Shown one piece after another: positions 52,023-60,799 of a stretch of 64,000 nt of DNA. Every line of letters begins with the position of its first letter. Positions within the stretch are counted from its first letter, which is position 1. The translations under genes were made by a program, and so were the position numbers. The DNA is from an uncultured Desulfobacteraceae bacterium (GTDB lineage Bacteria > Desulfobacterota > Desulfobacteria > Desulfobacterales > Desulfatirhabdiaceae), in assembly GCA_903953895.1 (NCBI GenBank), contig CAJBLH010000070.1:49839-113838 (forward strand), given 5' to 3'. Below the pieces are notes generated by a model, which did not search any database, was not told the origin of the DNA, and saw nothing but the letters and a program-made list of their open reading frames with translations.

Positions 52023-53030
52023 TCATCCAACGGGACGAACCATGGATGAAGCCGGAACGATGGTTACTTTTTTTTGAATTTCAGGAAGTTCTTCCCGAAG
52101 AATCTGCAACGTTATCGGATGCGGGTGCCCGATGGCCAAAGCTTGACCACTTGCAGCAGCTTTCTTTAGCAGCAGATGGAACTGATGACGAATCGATTCG
52201 GGTTCCTGAATATTGTCCAAAAAAATATCACGCTCGGCATAGGGCACTTGAAAAAGACGGGCGGATGAGCGTACCCGACTGTCAGCAGTGGTCCGACTAT
52301 CGATAAAAAATATATCTCTTTTCTTGATACTGGAAAAAATCTGATTCATCTGCTCCGATGACGCTGTCATTCTGGATCCCATATGATTATTGACGCCTTT
52401 GATGAAAGGCACCATATCCAGGTCAGCGTTGAGCTGACGGATCAAGGTATCGGGCGACATTGCGGTCAACAATGCGCCAGGGCCGGGATTGACCCCCGGA
52501 TACTCCAGCGGCTCCATGGGCAGGTGAAGCATGAGTTCCAACCCTTTTTCCCTGGCTTTTCGGACGATCTGCCGCTGATGCGGGCTGTGGGGCAGAACAG
52601 CCAGCGTGATTGCTGCATTCAGACCGATAAATTTTTCGGCGATCAGTTGATCATAACCGATATCATCGATGATGATGGCGATTCTGGGCAGTTTATCCGG
52701 ACGATGCGAAAGGATAGATTCTTTCCGAACAGGTGGTGGTAGCGGCGATTCGGTCTGAGGAAATATCTCAAAGTCCGGGAGAACTGTCCGGAGCGGTGGA
52801 TCAATCGGATGTTTTGGTACCTGCGGAATGGCCGCTATAGTAACCGGGTTCGACCCCTTGGAACTGTGCGTTTTTTTCAGTGCCTGATTCATCACCAGCC
52901 CAAGGATCAGCACCAGAGCAATCAGAATGATGATGCCGATCCCCCCCCGCTTGAGATGATGCTTCACCGGCGGTTTTTTAACGGTTTTCTTTGTGGCAGG
53001 TGCTTTATTTTTCCGGGCGCTTCCAGCCAT
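52023..53030 (-). CDS. YibQ-like divergent polysaccharide deacetylase, membrane anchored
   Basis: A 335-residue protein with one N-terminal transmembrane helix (GIIILIALVLILGLVMNQ, about 31-48), a Pro-rich linker, and a DUF610/divergent polysaccharide deacetylase domain from about residue 110 (IAIIIDDIGYD, LMLHLPMEP, GVNNHMGSRM, FFIDSRT, AIGHPHP). YibQ commonly sits next to envC and ctpA, as here. A periplasmic sugar-modifying role in envelope maintenance is likely but unproven. Its ATG overlaps the ctpA stop by one base, so expression is coupled. Confidence 0.88.
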   Translation of the reverse strand: MAGSARKNKAPATKKTVKKPPVKHHLKRGGIGIIILIALVLILGLVMNQALKKTHSSKGSNPVTIAAIPQVPKHPIDPPLRTVLPDFEIFPQTESPLPPPVRKESILSHRPDKLPRIAIIIDDIGYDQLIAEKFIGLNAAITLAVLPHSPHQRQIVRKAREKGLELMLHLPMEPLEYPGVNPGPGALLTAMSPDTLIRQLNADLDMVPFIKGVNNHMGSRMTASSEQMNQIFSSIKKRDIFFIDSRTTADSRVRSSARLFQVPYAERDIFLDNIQEPESIRHQFHLLLKKAAASGQALAIGHPHPITLQILREELPEIQKKVTIVPASSMVRPVG

Positions 53031-54427
53031 TATTTCTGCTGGAGTCCCTTGAAAATATCAAAGCTGATCAGGGTTTCCAGAGCTCTTTTGACCTGGGTGT
53101 CCATTTCCAGCCGTTCAGGATTCACCAACCCTTCCGGGACTTCCTCCTCGTGTGCCGGCTGTTCAAGTGGAGTTTTTTCTGAAGATTTATCTGCCGGCGG
53201 CTCCTTGGATTTTTTTATTCCCTTGCCTGGTTCGGCATCAAGGTGGTTTTCGAGATCCTTTTCCTTGGGCATCACCAGAGGCTCTCTGGTAGTTTTCTCT
53301 TTGGTTCGGGGCGGCTCCTGCTTCACCTCGATATCCGGCTCGATCCCCTTGGCCTGAATGGATCGGCCGTTCGGCGTATAATATCTGGCAATGGTCAGTT
53401 TCAATCCATATCCATCCCGAAGCGCTTCAACATTCTGTACTGAGCCTTTGCCGAAGGAAGTCGTTCCCATGACCACTGCTCGTTTATGATCCTGAAGTGC
53501 ACCGGCGACGATTTCCGATGCGCTGGCGCTGCCGCCGTTGATCAAGACAACCATCGGATAATTGCGTTTGACAACATTCGAGTGAGCGGTAAATACTTTG
53601 GTATTTTTTTCCTGCCGGCCTTTGATGGATAAAATGGTGCCTTTTTCCAGGAAAATATCCGACACATCGATGGCTTGATTCAATAATCCACCGGGGTTGT
53701 TCCGCAAATCCAGGACCAGACCCTTGATGGGTGCTGAACCGGATTCCATTTTCTCCAGTGCCGAAACAAGGTCCGGAGTGGTATTATCCCGAAAATTGGT
53801 GATCCAGATATAGCCATAGCCGGGCTTCAGAGTCAGGGATCGGACGCTTTCGATTGGAATGACATCTCGCACCATTACAAATTCCAGGGGTTCGGCCACA
53901 CCTTCGCGCATCAGGGTCACGGTAACCTTGCTGCCCTTGGGTCCACGGATACGGCTGACGGCATCGCGGAGGTTTTTAGTGGATTCGCCTCCGATCTTGA
54001 CGATAATATCTCCGGATTTGACGCCGGCCTTGTATGCCGGTGTGCCCTGAATGGCGGAAACCACTGTCACCATGCCATCCCGGGTGGTAATGCTGACCCC
54101 GATACCGGTAAATTCGCCTTGCGTATCCACTTGAAGCTCTTTGTAATCTTCTGGCGAAAGCAGGGATGAGTGCGGGTCAAGCCCGTGAACCATTCCCTGA
54201 ATGGCGTCTTCGATGAGTTTTTTAGTGTCTGCAGGTTCGACATAATTCTTTTCGATCAGCTCGATGACATCGGAAAAGAGTTTGAGTCCTTTATAGGTTT
54301 CGTCAGTGGTTGCAGAAAGATCACGGAAAAAACCGGCGCCAATGGTCCAAAAAACGACAGCAACTGCCACGGTCACCCATAATTTGATTTGACGCCTGAA
54401 TTGCATATTTTGGTGTCTTGTACTCAT
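53030..54427 (-). CDS. ctpA: C-terminal processing peptidase (CtpA/Prc, family S41)
   Basis: A 465-residue exported protease. An N-terminal membrane helix (about 13-30) is followed by a PDZ domain (GIGVSITTRDGMVTVVSAI) and the S41 catalytic domain with nucleophile Ser in GGSASASEIVAG and general-base Lys in TTSFGKGSVQ. A charged C-terminal extension of about 90 residues (Glu/Lys/Pro-rich) is longer than in minimal CtpA. Such proteases trim the C-termini of periplasmic proteins, including cell-wall hydrolases, which fits the next gene, an EnvC-like activator. Confidence 0.94.
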   Translation of the reverse strand: MSTRHQNMQFRRQIKLWVTVAVAVVFWTIGAGFFRDLSATTDETYKGLKLFSDVIELIEKNYVEPADTKKLIEDAIQGMVHGLDPHSSLLSPEDYKELQVDTQGEFTGIGVSITTRDGMVTVVSAIQGTPAYKAGVKSGDIIVKIGGESTKNLRDAVSRIRGPKGSKVTVTLMREGVAEPLEFVMVRDVIPIESVRSLTLKPGYGYIWITNFRDNTTPDLVSALEKMESGSAPIKGLVLDLRNNPGGLLNQAIDVSDIFLEKGTILSIKGRQEKNTKVFTAHSNVVKRNYPMVVLINGGSASASEIVAGALQDHKRAVVMGTTSFGKGSVQNVEALRDGYGLKLTIARYYTPNGRSIQAKGIEPDIEVKQEPPRTKEKTTREPLVMPKEKDLENHLDAEPGKGIKKSKEPPADKSSEKTPLEQPAHEEEVPEGLVNPERLEMDTQVKRALETLISFDIFKGLQQK

Positions 54428-54440
54428 GCAGATACTCCTT

Positions 54441-55868
54441 TTAACCCGTCTTGATCCATTCCGCTGGATTCATTGGTTTTCCCCGGTGTCTCAATTCAAA
54501 ATACAGTCCTGTGCCCGTGACTGATCCCGAATCGCCAGCGGTGCCGATGGTTTCTCCGGTGTCGATTTTCTCGCCTCTGAGTTTGAACCGTTCTTCCAGA
54601 TGGCCGTATACCGAATAATAATGACTGCCGTGATCGATGATCATCAAGTTTCCGTACCCTTTATACCATTCCGAAAAGAGAATTCGGCCGGAATAAACGG
54701 ACCGGACCGGCTCACCCCTGTCTGCCTGAATGTCGATACCGTTCCGGAACGTTTCCATGTTCAGGCGGTCGATCACGTTTCTGCCGTATGATACGATAAT
54801 TTTACCCTTCACCGGGATGGGAAGCAAGCCTTTGCTTGAAATAAAATTTTCCCCAACCTCGGATATCGGTGGGAGCTGTTCCACATCGTCCTGGCTCAGA
54901 GCTTCAATGGTGGCGTTCAGTTTGTCCGCTGCCTGGTTCAGTGCTTCGATAGTGCTGAACTCCATCGCTTTTTGATTGCGGATTTCCCCCAGCAGCTTCA
55001 ATCTTCTGCGTTTTTCCGTTTCGATGGACTGGATATGATCGGTGTAATTTTTTTCCAGGAACTCTTTGTCCGCATACTGGGATTTTTGTTTATCGTACAG
55101 AGCGTGCAGTCTTTTTTTATCTTCTGAAAGCTGAATCAGCAATCGTTCATCAGCCGACAAAATACGCCCTAATGCGTACTTTCGCCAGGCCCAGTCTTGA
55201 AGAGATTCTGCGGACATCAGAAAATTTGTTTTTCCGATACCGTCTAGTTTGAACAGCGCCTTCACACGTTTTCCGGCATAGTCTTCGCCGGTTTTGATCC
55301 GGACGGAAAGTTCTTCTGAGGCCGAAAGGGTTTCATCGATTTTCTGTTTCAACGAAGCGATGTCCCGATGTAATGTTTCTGTTTGTTTCCGGGATTGGTT
55401 CAGAGCTCGGTCGATTTGGTCGAGAATCGAGATTACCGAATTTTCTTTATGAGTGAAGGATTCCAGTTCTGTCCGGTGGTCTGCGATATTACGGGAGATT
55501 TTGGTGACTTTTTGCTGAATCCGCTGATAATATTTCTGCGATCGGCTCCGGGAGATATCTTCTTCATCCATTGTCTGCTGTACCGTAGCAAAACGGTCGC
55601 TGATAAACCCCCGCTGGTCGTCGAGCATGATTTCAAACCAGTTTTGCAAGTGATTGTGAACGGTAACTGTTGTTCCCTTCTGAAGTACGGCAATGACCGC
55701 ACTCTGTGTATCGGGTTTTTCACGAACCCGGAGACCGTTGATCGTAACGATTGCGGACAGGGTTATAGGCGCCGGATACAGGTCGACGGTACCCAGCGTC
55801 ACCAACAGACAGCAGACGGCAACGGTATGGATCAGTTTCGAAAAAACTGTTTCATGGAAAGAAAACAT
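54441..55868 (-). CDS. envC: EnvC-like amidase activator: SH3b, coiled coil, degenerate LytM (M23) domain
   Basis: A 475-residue exported protein. Signal sequence (LIHTVAVCCLLVTLGTV), bacterial SH3 domain (INGLRVREKPDTQSAVI, about 40-100), long coiled coil (about 110-345), and a C-terminal LytM fold (about 365-475). Zn ligands of active M23 peptidases are missing: the HxGxD position reads NGIDI and the HxH position reads GLYFEL. It should therefore regulate amidases instead of cutting itself, as EnvC does with FtsEX. Its start overlaps ftsX by 37 bases. The N-terminal SH3b domain is an addition to E. coli EnvC. Confidence 0.9.
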   Translation of the reverse strand: MFSFHETVFSKLIHTVAVCCLLVTLGTVDLYPAPITLSAIVTINGLRVREKPDTQSAVIAVLQKGTTVTVHNHLQNWFEIMLDDQRGFISDRFATVQQTMDEEDISRSRSQKYYQRIQQKVTKISRNIADHRTELESFTHKENSVISILDQIDRALNQSRKQTETLHRDIASLKQKIDETLSASEELSVRIKTGEDYAGKRVKALFKLDGIGKTNFLMSAESLQDWAWRKYALGRILSADERLLIQLSEDKKRLHALYDKQKSQYADKEFLEKNYTDHIQSIETEKRRRLKLLGEIRNQKAMEFSTIEALNQAADKLNATIEALSQDDVEQLPPISEVGENFISSKGLLPIPVKGKIIVSYGRNVIDRLNMETFRNGIDIQADRGEPVRSVYSGRILFSEWYKGYGNLMIIDHGSHYYSVYGHLEERFKLRGEKIDTGETIGTAGDSGSVTGTGLYFELRHRGKPMNPAEWIKTG

Positions 55869-56704
55869 CCGATCCACCCGATTCCGATGCTGCAGCCGAT
55901 TATGACGGCAATGGATTCTATGGAAATAAACCGAATCTGCCAGAAACCGGAGGCCAATTCGCTGGTCAGTCTTGCAGACATGTATAGATAGGCCGCATAG
56001 ATTACCGACAGGCCCATGCCGCAACCGCAGGCGCCCTGTATCAGGCTTTGAATATAAAAAGGGGCGGTGATGAATCTGTCTGTAGCGCCGATTAGCCTCA
56101 TGATCTCCACTTCTTCTCTGCGTGAATACAGAGCCAGCCGTGCGGTATTGGCGATAATCAATCCGGATGCGATAAAGAAAAGACTGCCGAGAATCACGCC
56201 TGCAAAGCGGAAAAGATTCAATAGCCCGGCAAATCGGCCCATCCACTGCTGGCCGTACTCCACGCTGTCAACGGCAGTCAGAGCGCCAATTTGCCCGGCG
56301 ATGGATGCTATCTGATTCACCTGGCCGGCTTTCAGGTCAACTTCCAGTGAATCCGGAAGCGGATTTTCTTCCAGTCCTTCAAGAAGCGATGCCTGCTGCC
56401 GAAGCTGTGATCGGAGCGATTCAAGCGCCTGGGCACGGGGAATAAATTTGACATCTAAAATGCCTTCCATTTCCTGAATGCGGTGCTGGATATCCTGCCG
56501 CTGTAGCGCTGAGGCGTCATCCTTTAAATAAACCAGCATCCGGATGCTGGTTTCGGATGTTTGTATCCAGTGGGTGACATTGGTCCAGATCAGTGAAAAA
56601 GCGCATGTGATCAGAACAGACAGTGCAACGGTCAGTACGGCAACACTGTTCAGGAAGCGATTGTCGTTAATATCCCTGATAGCCCGTCGCAGTGAGGGTA
56701 TCAT
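55832..56704 (-). CDS. ftsX: Cell-division permease FtsX
   Basis: A 290-residue membrane protein with four predicted helices (about 20-40, 168-190, 218-240, 262-284) and a periplasmic loop after the first (about 45-160) that binds EnvC-type activators. Family blocks: SIRMLVYLKDDAS, and REEVEIMRLIGATDRFITAPF. With FtsE it forms an ABC-type complex that gates septal cell-wall hydrolysis. It overlaps ftsE by 4 bases and envC by 37, so the three are translated together. Confidence 0.94.
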   Translation of the reverse strand: MIPSLRRAIRDINDNRFLNSVAVLTVALSVLITCAFSLIWTNVTHWIQTSETSIRMLVYLKDDASALQRQDIQHRIQEMEGILDVKFIPRAQALESLRSQLRQQASLLEGLEENPLPDSLEVDLKAGQVNQIASIAGQIGALTAVDSVEYGQQWMGRFAGLLNLFRFAGVILGSLFFIASGLIIANTARLALYSRREEVEIMRLIGATDRFITAPFYIQSLIQGACGCGMGLSVIYAAYLYMSARLTSELASGFWQIRFISIESIAVIIGCSIGIGWIGCFLSMKQFFRN

Positions 56705-57417
56705 GAAATCTGTCCATGTGATGCGACATCGTCGCTTTGATTGTTCGGCGACAACTGGCCCTGCACCAGGTGAATGTTTCTGCCGTGAGCGTTTTCAATA
56801 AGTGTTCGGTCGTGTGTGGCCAGGATTACCGTGGCTCCTTTCTGGTGAATGCCTTTCAACAAAGAAAGGATGATTTCCGCAGCGTCCGGATCCAGGCTTC
56901 CCGTGGGTTCATCAGCCAGAATGATGCGCGGGCTTCCTGCGATAGCTCGAGCCACAGCCACGCGCTGCTGTTCACCACCGGAGAGGCTGAGTGGAAACGC
57001 CCCCTGTTTGTGTTCCATTTCAACCGTTCTGAGTACGCTATTTACTTTTTTTTCTATCTGGCGCCGTTTTTCACCCATGGCTTCCAGCACCAATGCAACG
57101 TTATCAAAGACGGTGCGGGTTGGAATCAGTTTGTAGTCTTGAAAAATGATGCCGAAGCTGCGACGGAGATGGGGAATCTTGTTTCTGGAAATTCTATTCA
57201 AATTAACTCCATCCACAATTACCTGGCCCTGACTTACAGGCTCTGCAAGGTATAAAAGCTTTAAGAGCGTGGACTTTCCGGCCCCGCTGGGACCTGTGAC
57301 CAGGATAAACTCGTTGCGATAGATATCGAGGCTGATGTCAACCAGCGACTTCTGGGCGCCGTAAGCCTTGTGAACGTGAAACAAACGGATGACCGGAACG
57401 CTGCTGCTGTTTCCCAT
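56701..57417 (-). CDS. ftsE: Cell-division ATP-binding protein FtsE
   Basis: A 238-residue ABC ATPase. Walker [17 protein letters not shown] signature [14 protein letters not shown], Walker [13 protein letters not shown] and the H-loop ATHDRTL are all intact. [23 protein letters not shown] is typical of FtsE. It works with FtsX on the cytoplasmic face to transmit ATP hydrolysis to EnvC. It is the first of the ftsE-ftsX-envC-ctpA-yibQ series, all reading leftward. Confidence 0.95.
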   Translation of the reverse strand: MGNSSSVPVIRLFHVHKAYGAQKSLVDISLDIYRNEFILVTGPSGAGKSTLLKLLYLAEPVSQGQVIVDGVNLNRISRNKIPHLRRSFGIIFQDYKLIPTRTVFDNVALVLEAMGEKRRQIEKKVNSVLRTVEMEHKQGAFPLSLSGGEQQRVAVARAIAGSPRIILADEPTGSLDPDAAEIILSLLKGIHQKGATVILATHDRTLIENAHGRNIHLVQGQLSPNNQSDDVASHGQIS

Positions 57418-57443
57418 CTTTATTGAACTCTAACCTAATATAA

Positions 57444-57797
57444 TTATGATGATTTCTGCCCTTCTTTCAGCAGCAGGTCGTGATACCAGCAGGAAAAATC
57501 GAACATGCCCACATATTTATCGTCTTCGTTGATGATTCCCAGTGCAATTTCCAGTACGCCGCTGCCATAAGCATTGCTGTATTTCTCATGAATTCGGGTT
57601 TGAAGAAATTCCCGTACAAGCATCTGGGTAGTGCGTTTGGTTTTGTCTTTTCGGATGTCGATGGGATCCTTGGGCTCAGAAAAAGGATCCCATGCGGCAT
57701 AGCCTTTTTTCTGGATGTGCGACTGTCGTCTTGGCGACATGCTGTCAAAAATCGCTTTTTTCCGGATATCGACTTCTTCTTTTGTAAACTCAGTCAT
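57444..57797 (-). CDS. Conserved hypothetical protein (117 residues)
   Basis: Cytoplasmic, hydrophilic, with no family I recognise. The N-terminal part is highly charged (EFTKEEVDIRKKAIFDSMSP, then SEPKDPIDIRKDKTKRT); the C-terminal half is helical and aromatic (FDFSCWYHDLLLKEG). Its start overlaps the stop of the next upstream gene by 4 bases, so it is cotranscribed with a Cys-rich YkgJ-like protein and lies 26 bases before ftsE. A lineage-specific partner is likely; function unknown. Confidence 0.7.
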   Translation of the reverse strand: MTEFTKEEVDIRKKAIFDSMSPRRQSHIQKKGYAAWDPFSEPKDPIDIRKDKTKRTTQMLVREFLQTRIHEKYSNAYGSGVLEIALGIINEDDKYVGMFDFSCWYHDLLLKEGQKSS

Positions 57798-58474
57798 GAG
57801 GTATGCCTTTCGTCGGTTTCATCAGGCTTTCGGATTCCCAGATATTCCTCATCGTAAATCGTGTTCAGGGCCATGGACAGGGGGACCAGCATTTCACCCA
57901 TCCGCAGGTATTTCGATCCGATCGCAGCAGCCAACTCTGCAGACAGTTGAAGCAGTCTGTTCTGAATTGTGTCGAGATTTGCCGTGGGGTATTTTTCGCC
58001 TTTTTCAAATGCAGACAGCCCGCAGGTATAGCCCTGGCCGCCGATGGCTGTAGGAATGCCGTAAAGTTTGCAGGTCAGGGGTCTGAATTCGTATATCTCA
58101 CACATCTGTTCATCATTCAACATGGGGCACCGAACTCGTGTTTCAGCCATTTCCATTAAAATCTCATTATCATCTTTTCCGGACTCGGCAGACTTGAATG
58201 CGTTTTTTTTCAGTTTGTAAATCGTACGATCAATCCGGTTGCATCCTTCCAAGAGTCGATCAAGTGTTGCCCCGCTGTATTTGTTCCGGAACCGTTCATT
58301 GATGTACAATGATTCAATCAGGGTCAGGTCAAACAGTGCATAACAGCAGTCCGAACACAGTGGCTTGCATTTCACACAGTCGGGGTACTGATTTTTTACG
58401 GTTTCAAAGGCTCGTTCGACGGATGCGGACAATGCTTCGTATTGCTTAAAAAACGGTTGGAAAGCATTTTTCAT
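57794..58474 (-). CDS. YkgJ-family Cys-cluster protein
   Basis: A 226-residue protein. The Fe/Zn-chelating YkgJ-type cysteines are present: CVKCKPLCSDCC near residue 33, then CPMLNDEQMCEIYEFRPLTC and a last Cys in GQGYTCGLSAF. The LxxxxxCxIYxxRPxxC arrangement is the family hallmark. Members are thought to bind iron or zinc, without known activity. The ATG at 58474 (MKNAFQPFFKQYEAL) is preferred; eight more in-frame codons precede it. It is coupled by a 4-base overlap to the small gene downstream. Confidence 0.85.
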   Translation of the reverse strand: MKNAFQPFFKQYEALSASVERAFETVKNQYPDCVKCKPLCSDCCYALFDLTLIESLYINERFRNKYSGATLDRLLEGCNRIDRTIYKLKKNAFKSAESGKDDNEILMEMAETRVRCPMLNDEQMCEIYEFRPLTCKLYGIPTAIGGQGYTCGLSAFEKGEKYPTANLDTIQNRLLQLSAELAAAIGSKYLRMGEMLVPLSMALNTIYDEEYLGIRKPDETDERHTS

Positions 58475-58537
58475 GGTTGTTCTACCTGTGTTGGACATGT
58501 GTCATGTAAAATATGTGGTTCGAACTGCTATAAGATG

Positions 58538-59938
58538 TCATTTGCCGATACAAAATGCATCAAAAATCCGGTCCAGAATTTCATCTGAAGCACGGGCGCC
58601 GGTAATTTCGTCGATCCGGTACAGAGCGTCTCGGATATCCAGGGCGATGATTTCCGCAGGGCTTTTCTGCCAGATCCCCTCCAGTGTCCGGTCGATGCAG
58701 ACCACGGCATCTTCGAGAGCGGTCGCCTGTCTGAGGTTGGGAATCCATCCGTCGGAAGGCAGTTCCGCAGTTTTTCGTTGGATTTCAAGAGCGATCCGAT
58801 CTGCCAGTATGTCCAGATTCAGTCGATTTATTACGGAGACCGGCACCACAGAAGGCAATGCCGATGCATCACTCCTTATAACATTATTATGATCCGGTGC
58901 AAGGTCAATTTTATTTAAAACCCGGATCACTGGAATCTCTCCGGTCTGTTCCAAAAGCTGGTCTTCGAGTGCGCCATCGTCGCAGGAAGCATCCATGACC
59001 ATCAGGATCAGATCCGATGTTCGGATACGCTCGTAGGTTTTTTTGATACCGAGCAGTTCAACGGTATTCTGGGTGATGTGAACTCCGGCAGTATCGAAAA
59101 AATTGACAGGTATCCCCCGAAAAATCACTGAGTCTGCCACAACATCCCGCGTGGTGCCTGGAATATCTGTGACAATGGATCGTTCTGCGCCGACCAGCCA
59201 GTTCATGAGGCTGGATTTTCCCGCATTCGGGCGGCCGATGATAGATATCCGATATCCGTCGCGGATAATGCGGCCATCATCATATTGACGGATCAGGGTC
59301 TGAATCGGTTCCAGTATTCGGGTTTCGAGAATCGGAATTACGGAAAGCGGCTGAAATTCGTCTGCTTCATCTGGAAAGTCGATGGCTGCGTCGATTCGAG
59401 CCAAAATATCACGCAGCTCGGCACCTATACGATCGAGATATTTCCGGAAACCGCCGGATAAATGGCTGGATGCGGAGGCAAGAGCTGTTTCTGTTTTGGA
59501 ATTGATAATATCGATCACCGCTTCGGCCTGTGTCAGATCGATGCGGCCGTTTAGAAACGCCCGGCGGGTAAATTCGCCGGGGCCCGCCTCCCTTGCGCCT
59601 TTCTGCAACACTGTATGCAAAATGGCTTTAAGAACGGCATATCCGGAATGAGCCTGAATTTCGACCACATCTTCCCGCGTATAGGAATGCGGGCCTTTCA
59701 TAAAGGCGATCAGTACCTCATCAAGGACAGCCAGCGTATCGGGCCGGACAAGGGTGCCGTAGTACAGATGATGAGAAATGATCCTGTTCGGGTGAAAGGA
59801 ACGGTCCATCATTGGGTGAGGTCGGAAAATGGAAAGAGCGATGTCATATGCCTGCTCCCCGGATATCCGAACGATGCCGATTCCACCGCGACCGGGCGGG
59901 GTGGCAATCGCCGCAATCGTATCCCCTTTCATGTCCAT
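58538..59938 (-). CDS. mnmE: tRNA uridine-34 modification GTPase MnmE
   Basis: A 466-residue GTPase that, with MnmG, installs the cmnm5 group on U34 of tRNAs using a folate one-carbon unit. N-terminal folate domain (IAAIATPPGRGGIGIVRISG), helical domain, and an inserted G domain with GRPNAGKSS, GTTRDVV, DTAG and NKID. The C-terminal CIGK box with its functional Cys is present at the very end. mnmG is not beside it. It is the last gene of the rpmH-rnpA-yidD-yidC-jag-mnmE cluster. Confidence 0.96.
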   Translation of the reverse strand: MDMKGDTIAAIATPPGRGGIGIVRISGEQAYDIALSIFRPHPMMDRSFHPNRIISHHLYYGTLVRPDTLAVLDEVLIAFMKGPHSYTREDVVEIQAHSGYAVLKAILHTVLQKGAREAGPGEFTRRAFLNGRIDLTQAEAVIDIINSKTETALASASSHLSGGFRKYLDRIGAELRDILARIDAAIDFPDEADEFQPLSVIPILETRILEPIQTLIRQYDDGRIIRDGYRISIIGRPNAGKSSLMNWLVGAERSIVTDIPGTTRDVVADSVIFRGIPVNFFDTAGVHITQNTVELLGIKKTYERIRTSDLILMVMDASCDDGALEDQLLEQTGEIPVIRVLNKIDLAPDHNNVIRSDASALPSVVPVSVINRLNLDILADRIALEIQRKTAELPSDGWIPNLRQATALEDAVVCIDRTLEGIWQKSPAEIIALDIRDALYRIDEITGARASDEILDRIFDAFCIGK

Positions 59939-59997
59939 TTTCCTTCAGGAATATAAGTGACCACCAAAACGAGTGAAATTTTCAAGCCCCCCTGTCC

Positions 59998-60759
59998 CTA
60001 CCGCGGTATCACTAAAAGTTTTTTCTGATACCCCTCCCCCTTGCTCTGGGTCTTGACCCTGATGTCATTTTTGAGCGCCAGGTGTATGGTTTTCCTGTCT
60101 TGGGGACTGAATCTGCCGACAGTGACTGCTTTTGCGTTGCAACAGGCATTTTCTGCAGACCGCTGAGCCAATGACTGCAGTTCCTCCTGCCGCTTTACGG
60201 CGTGGCCTGCGATCTCGACAACGATATGGGCACGGATTTCAGTGGACTTGTTAACGATTCTTTTCAATAAATACTGAATGGCCTCGATGGTCTGGCCCTT
60301 TTTGCCGATAAGTGCGGCCGGATCACCTCCGCTGATGGTGTATACGATCTGTCGAGAACTGCACAACACAGCGATTTCGGCGCCGCTGGTTACCGAATCC
60401 ACTAGCCGCTGCAGAGCCTGCCTGCCAAGTACTGCGCAAACATCGATGCTTGGCGGCAGTAATGCCGAGCAGTTATCCGTGTTGGTGACAAACGGAATTT
60501 CAGGTTCCCTGCATTCGTTCTGCAAATCGTCCGGCATCAATGACGATTTGTCAGGTGTGTCTATAACATCGACTTCAGAAATGACCGGCGTGGTCACGCG
60601 AATGCGGGCCTTCTTGAAGCCGACCAGTCCGAAGATTCCGGTGGCTCCGAAACAGACGACTTCATGTTTCAGGTGATCCCTGGAGATGTTCAATGCCTCG
60701 CATGCCTTGGTGACGGCCCCCTCCACATTTTTGCTCTCGAATTCGATAAAAGGCGACAT
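59998..60759 (-). CDS. jag: Jag/KhpB RNA-binding protein (Jag-N, KH, R3H)
   Basis: A 253-residue protein. Jag-N domain at the start (IEFESKNVEGAVTKACEAL), a linker of about 60 residues, KH domain with GxxG loop IGKKGQT, and C-terminal R3H domain (FSPQDRKTIHLALKNDIRV). It binds RNA and in other bacteria influences cell division and elongation. The ATG at 60759 has GGAGG 7 bases upstream; the frame is open far upstream but overlaps yidC. Its place next to yidC is classical. Confidence 0.93.
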   Translation of the reverse strand: MSPFIEFESKNVEGAVTKACEALNISRDHLKHEVVCFGATGIFGLVGFKKARIRVTTPVISEVDVIDTPDKSSLMPDDLQNECREPEIPFVTNTDNCSALLPPSIDVCAVLGRQALQRLVDSVTSGAEIAVLCSSRQIVYTISGGDPAALIGKKGQTIEAIQYLLKRIVNKSTEIRAHIVVEIAGHAVKRQEELQSLAQRSAENACCNAKAVTVGRFSPQDRKTIHLALKNDIRVKTQSKGEGYQKKLLVIPR

Positions 60760-60799
60760 CCCCATCCTCCGTGATGCGACCGGCGGAACAACCCGTCGA

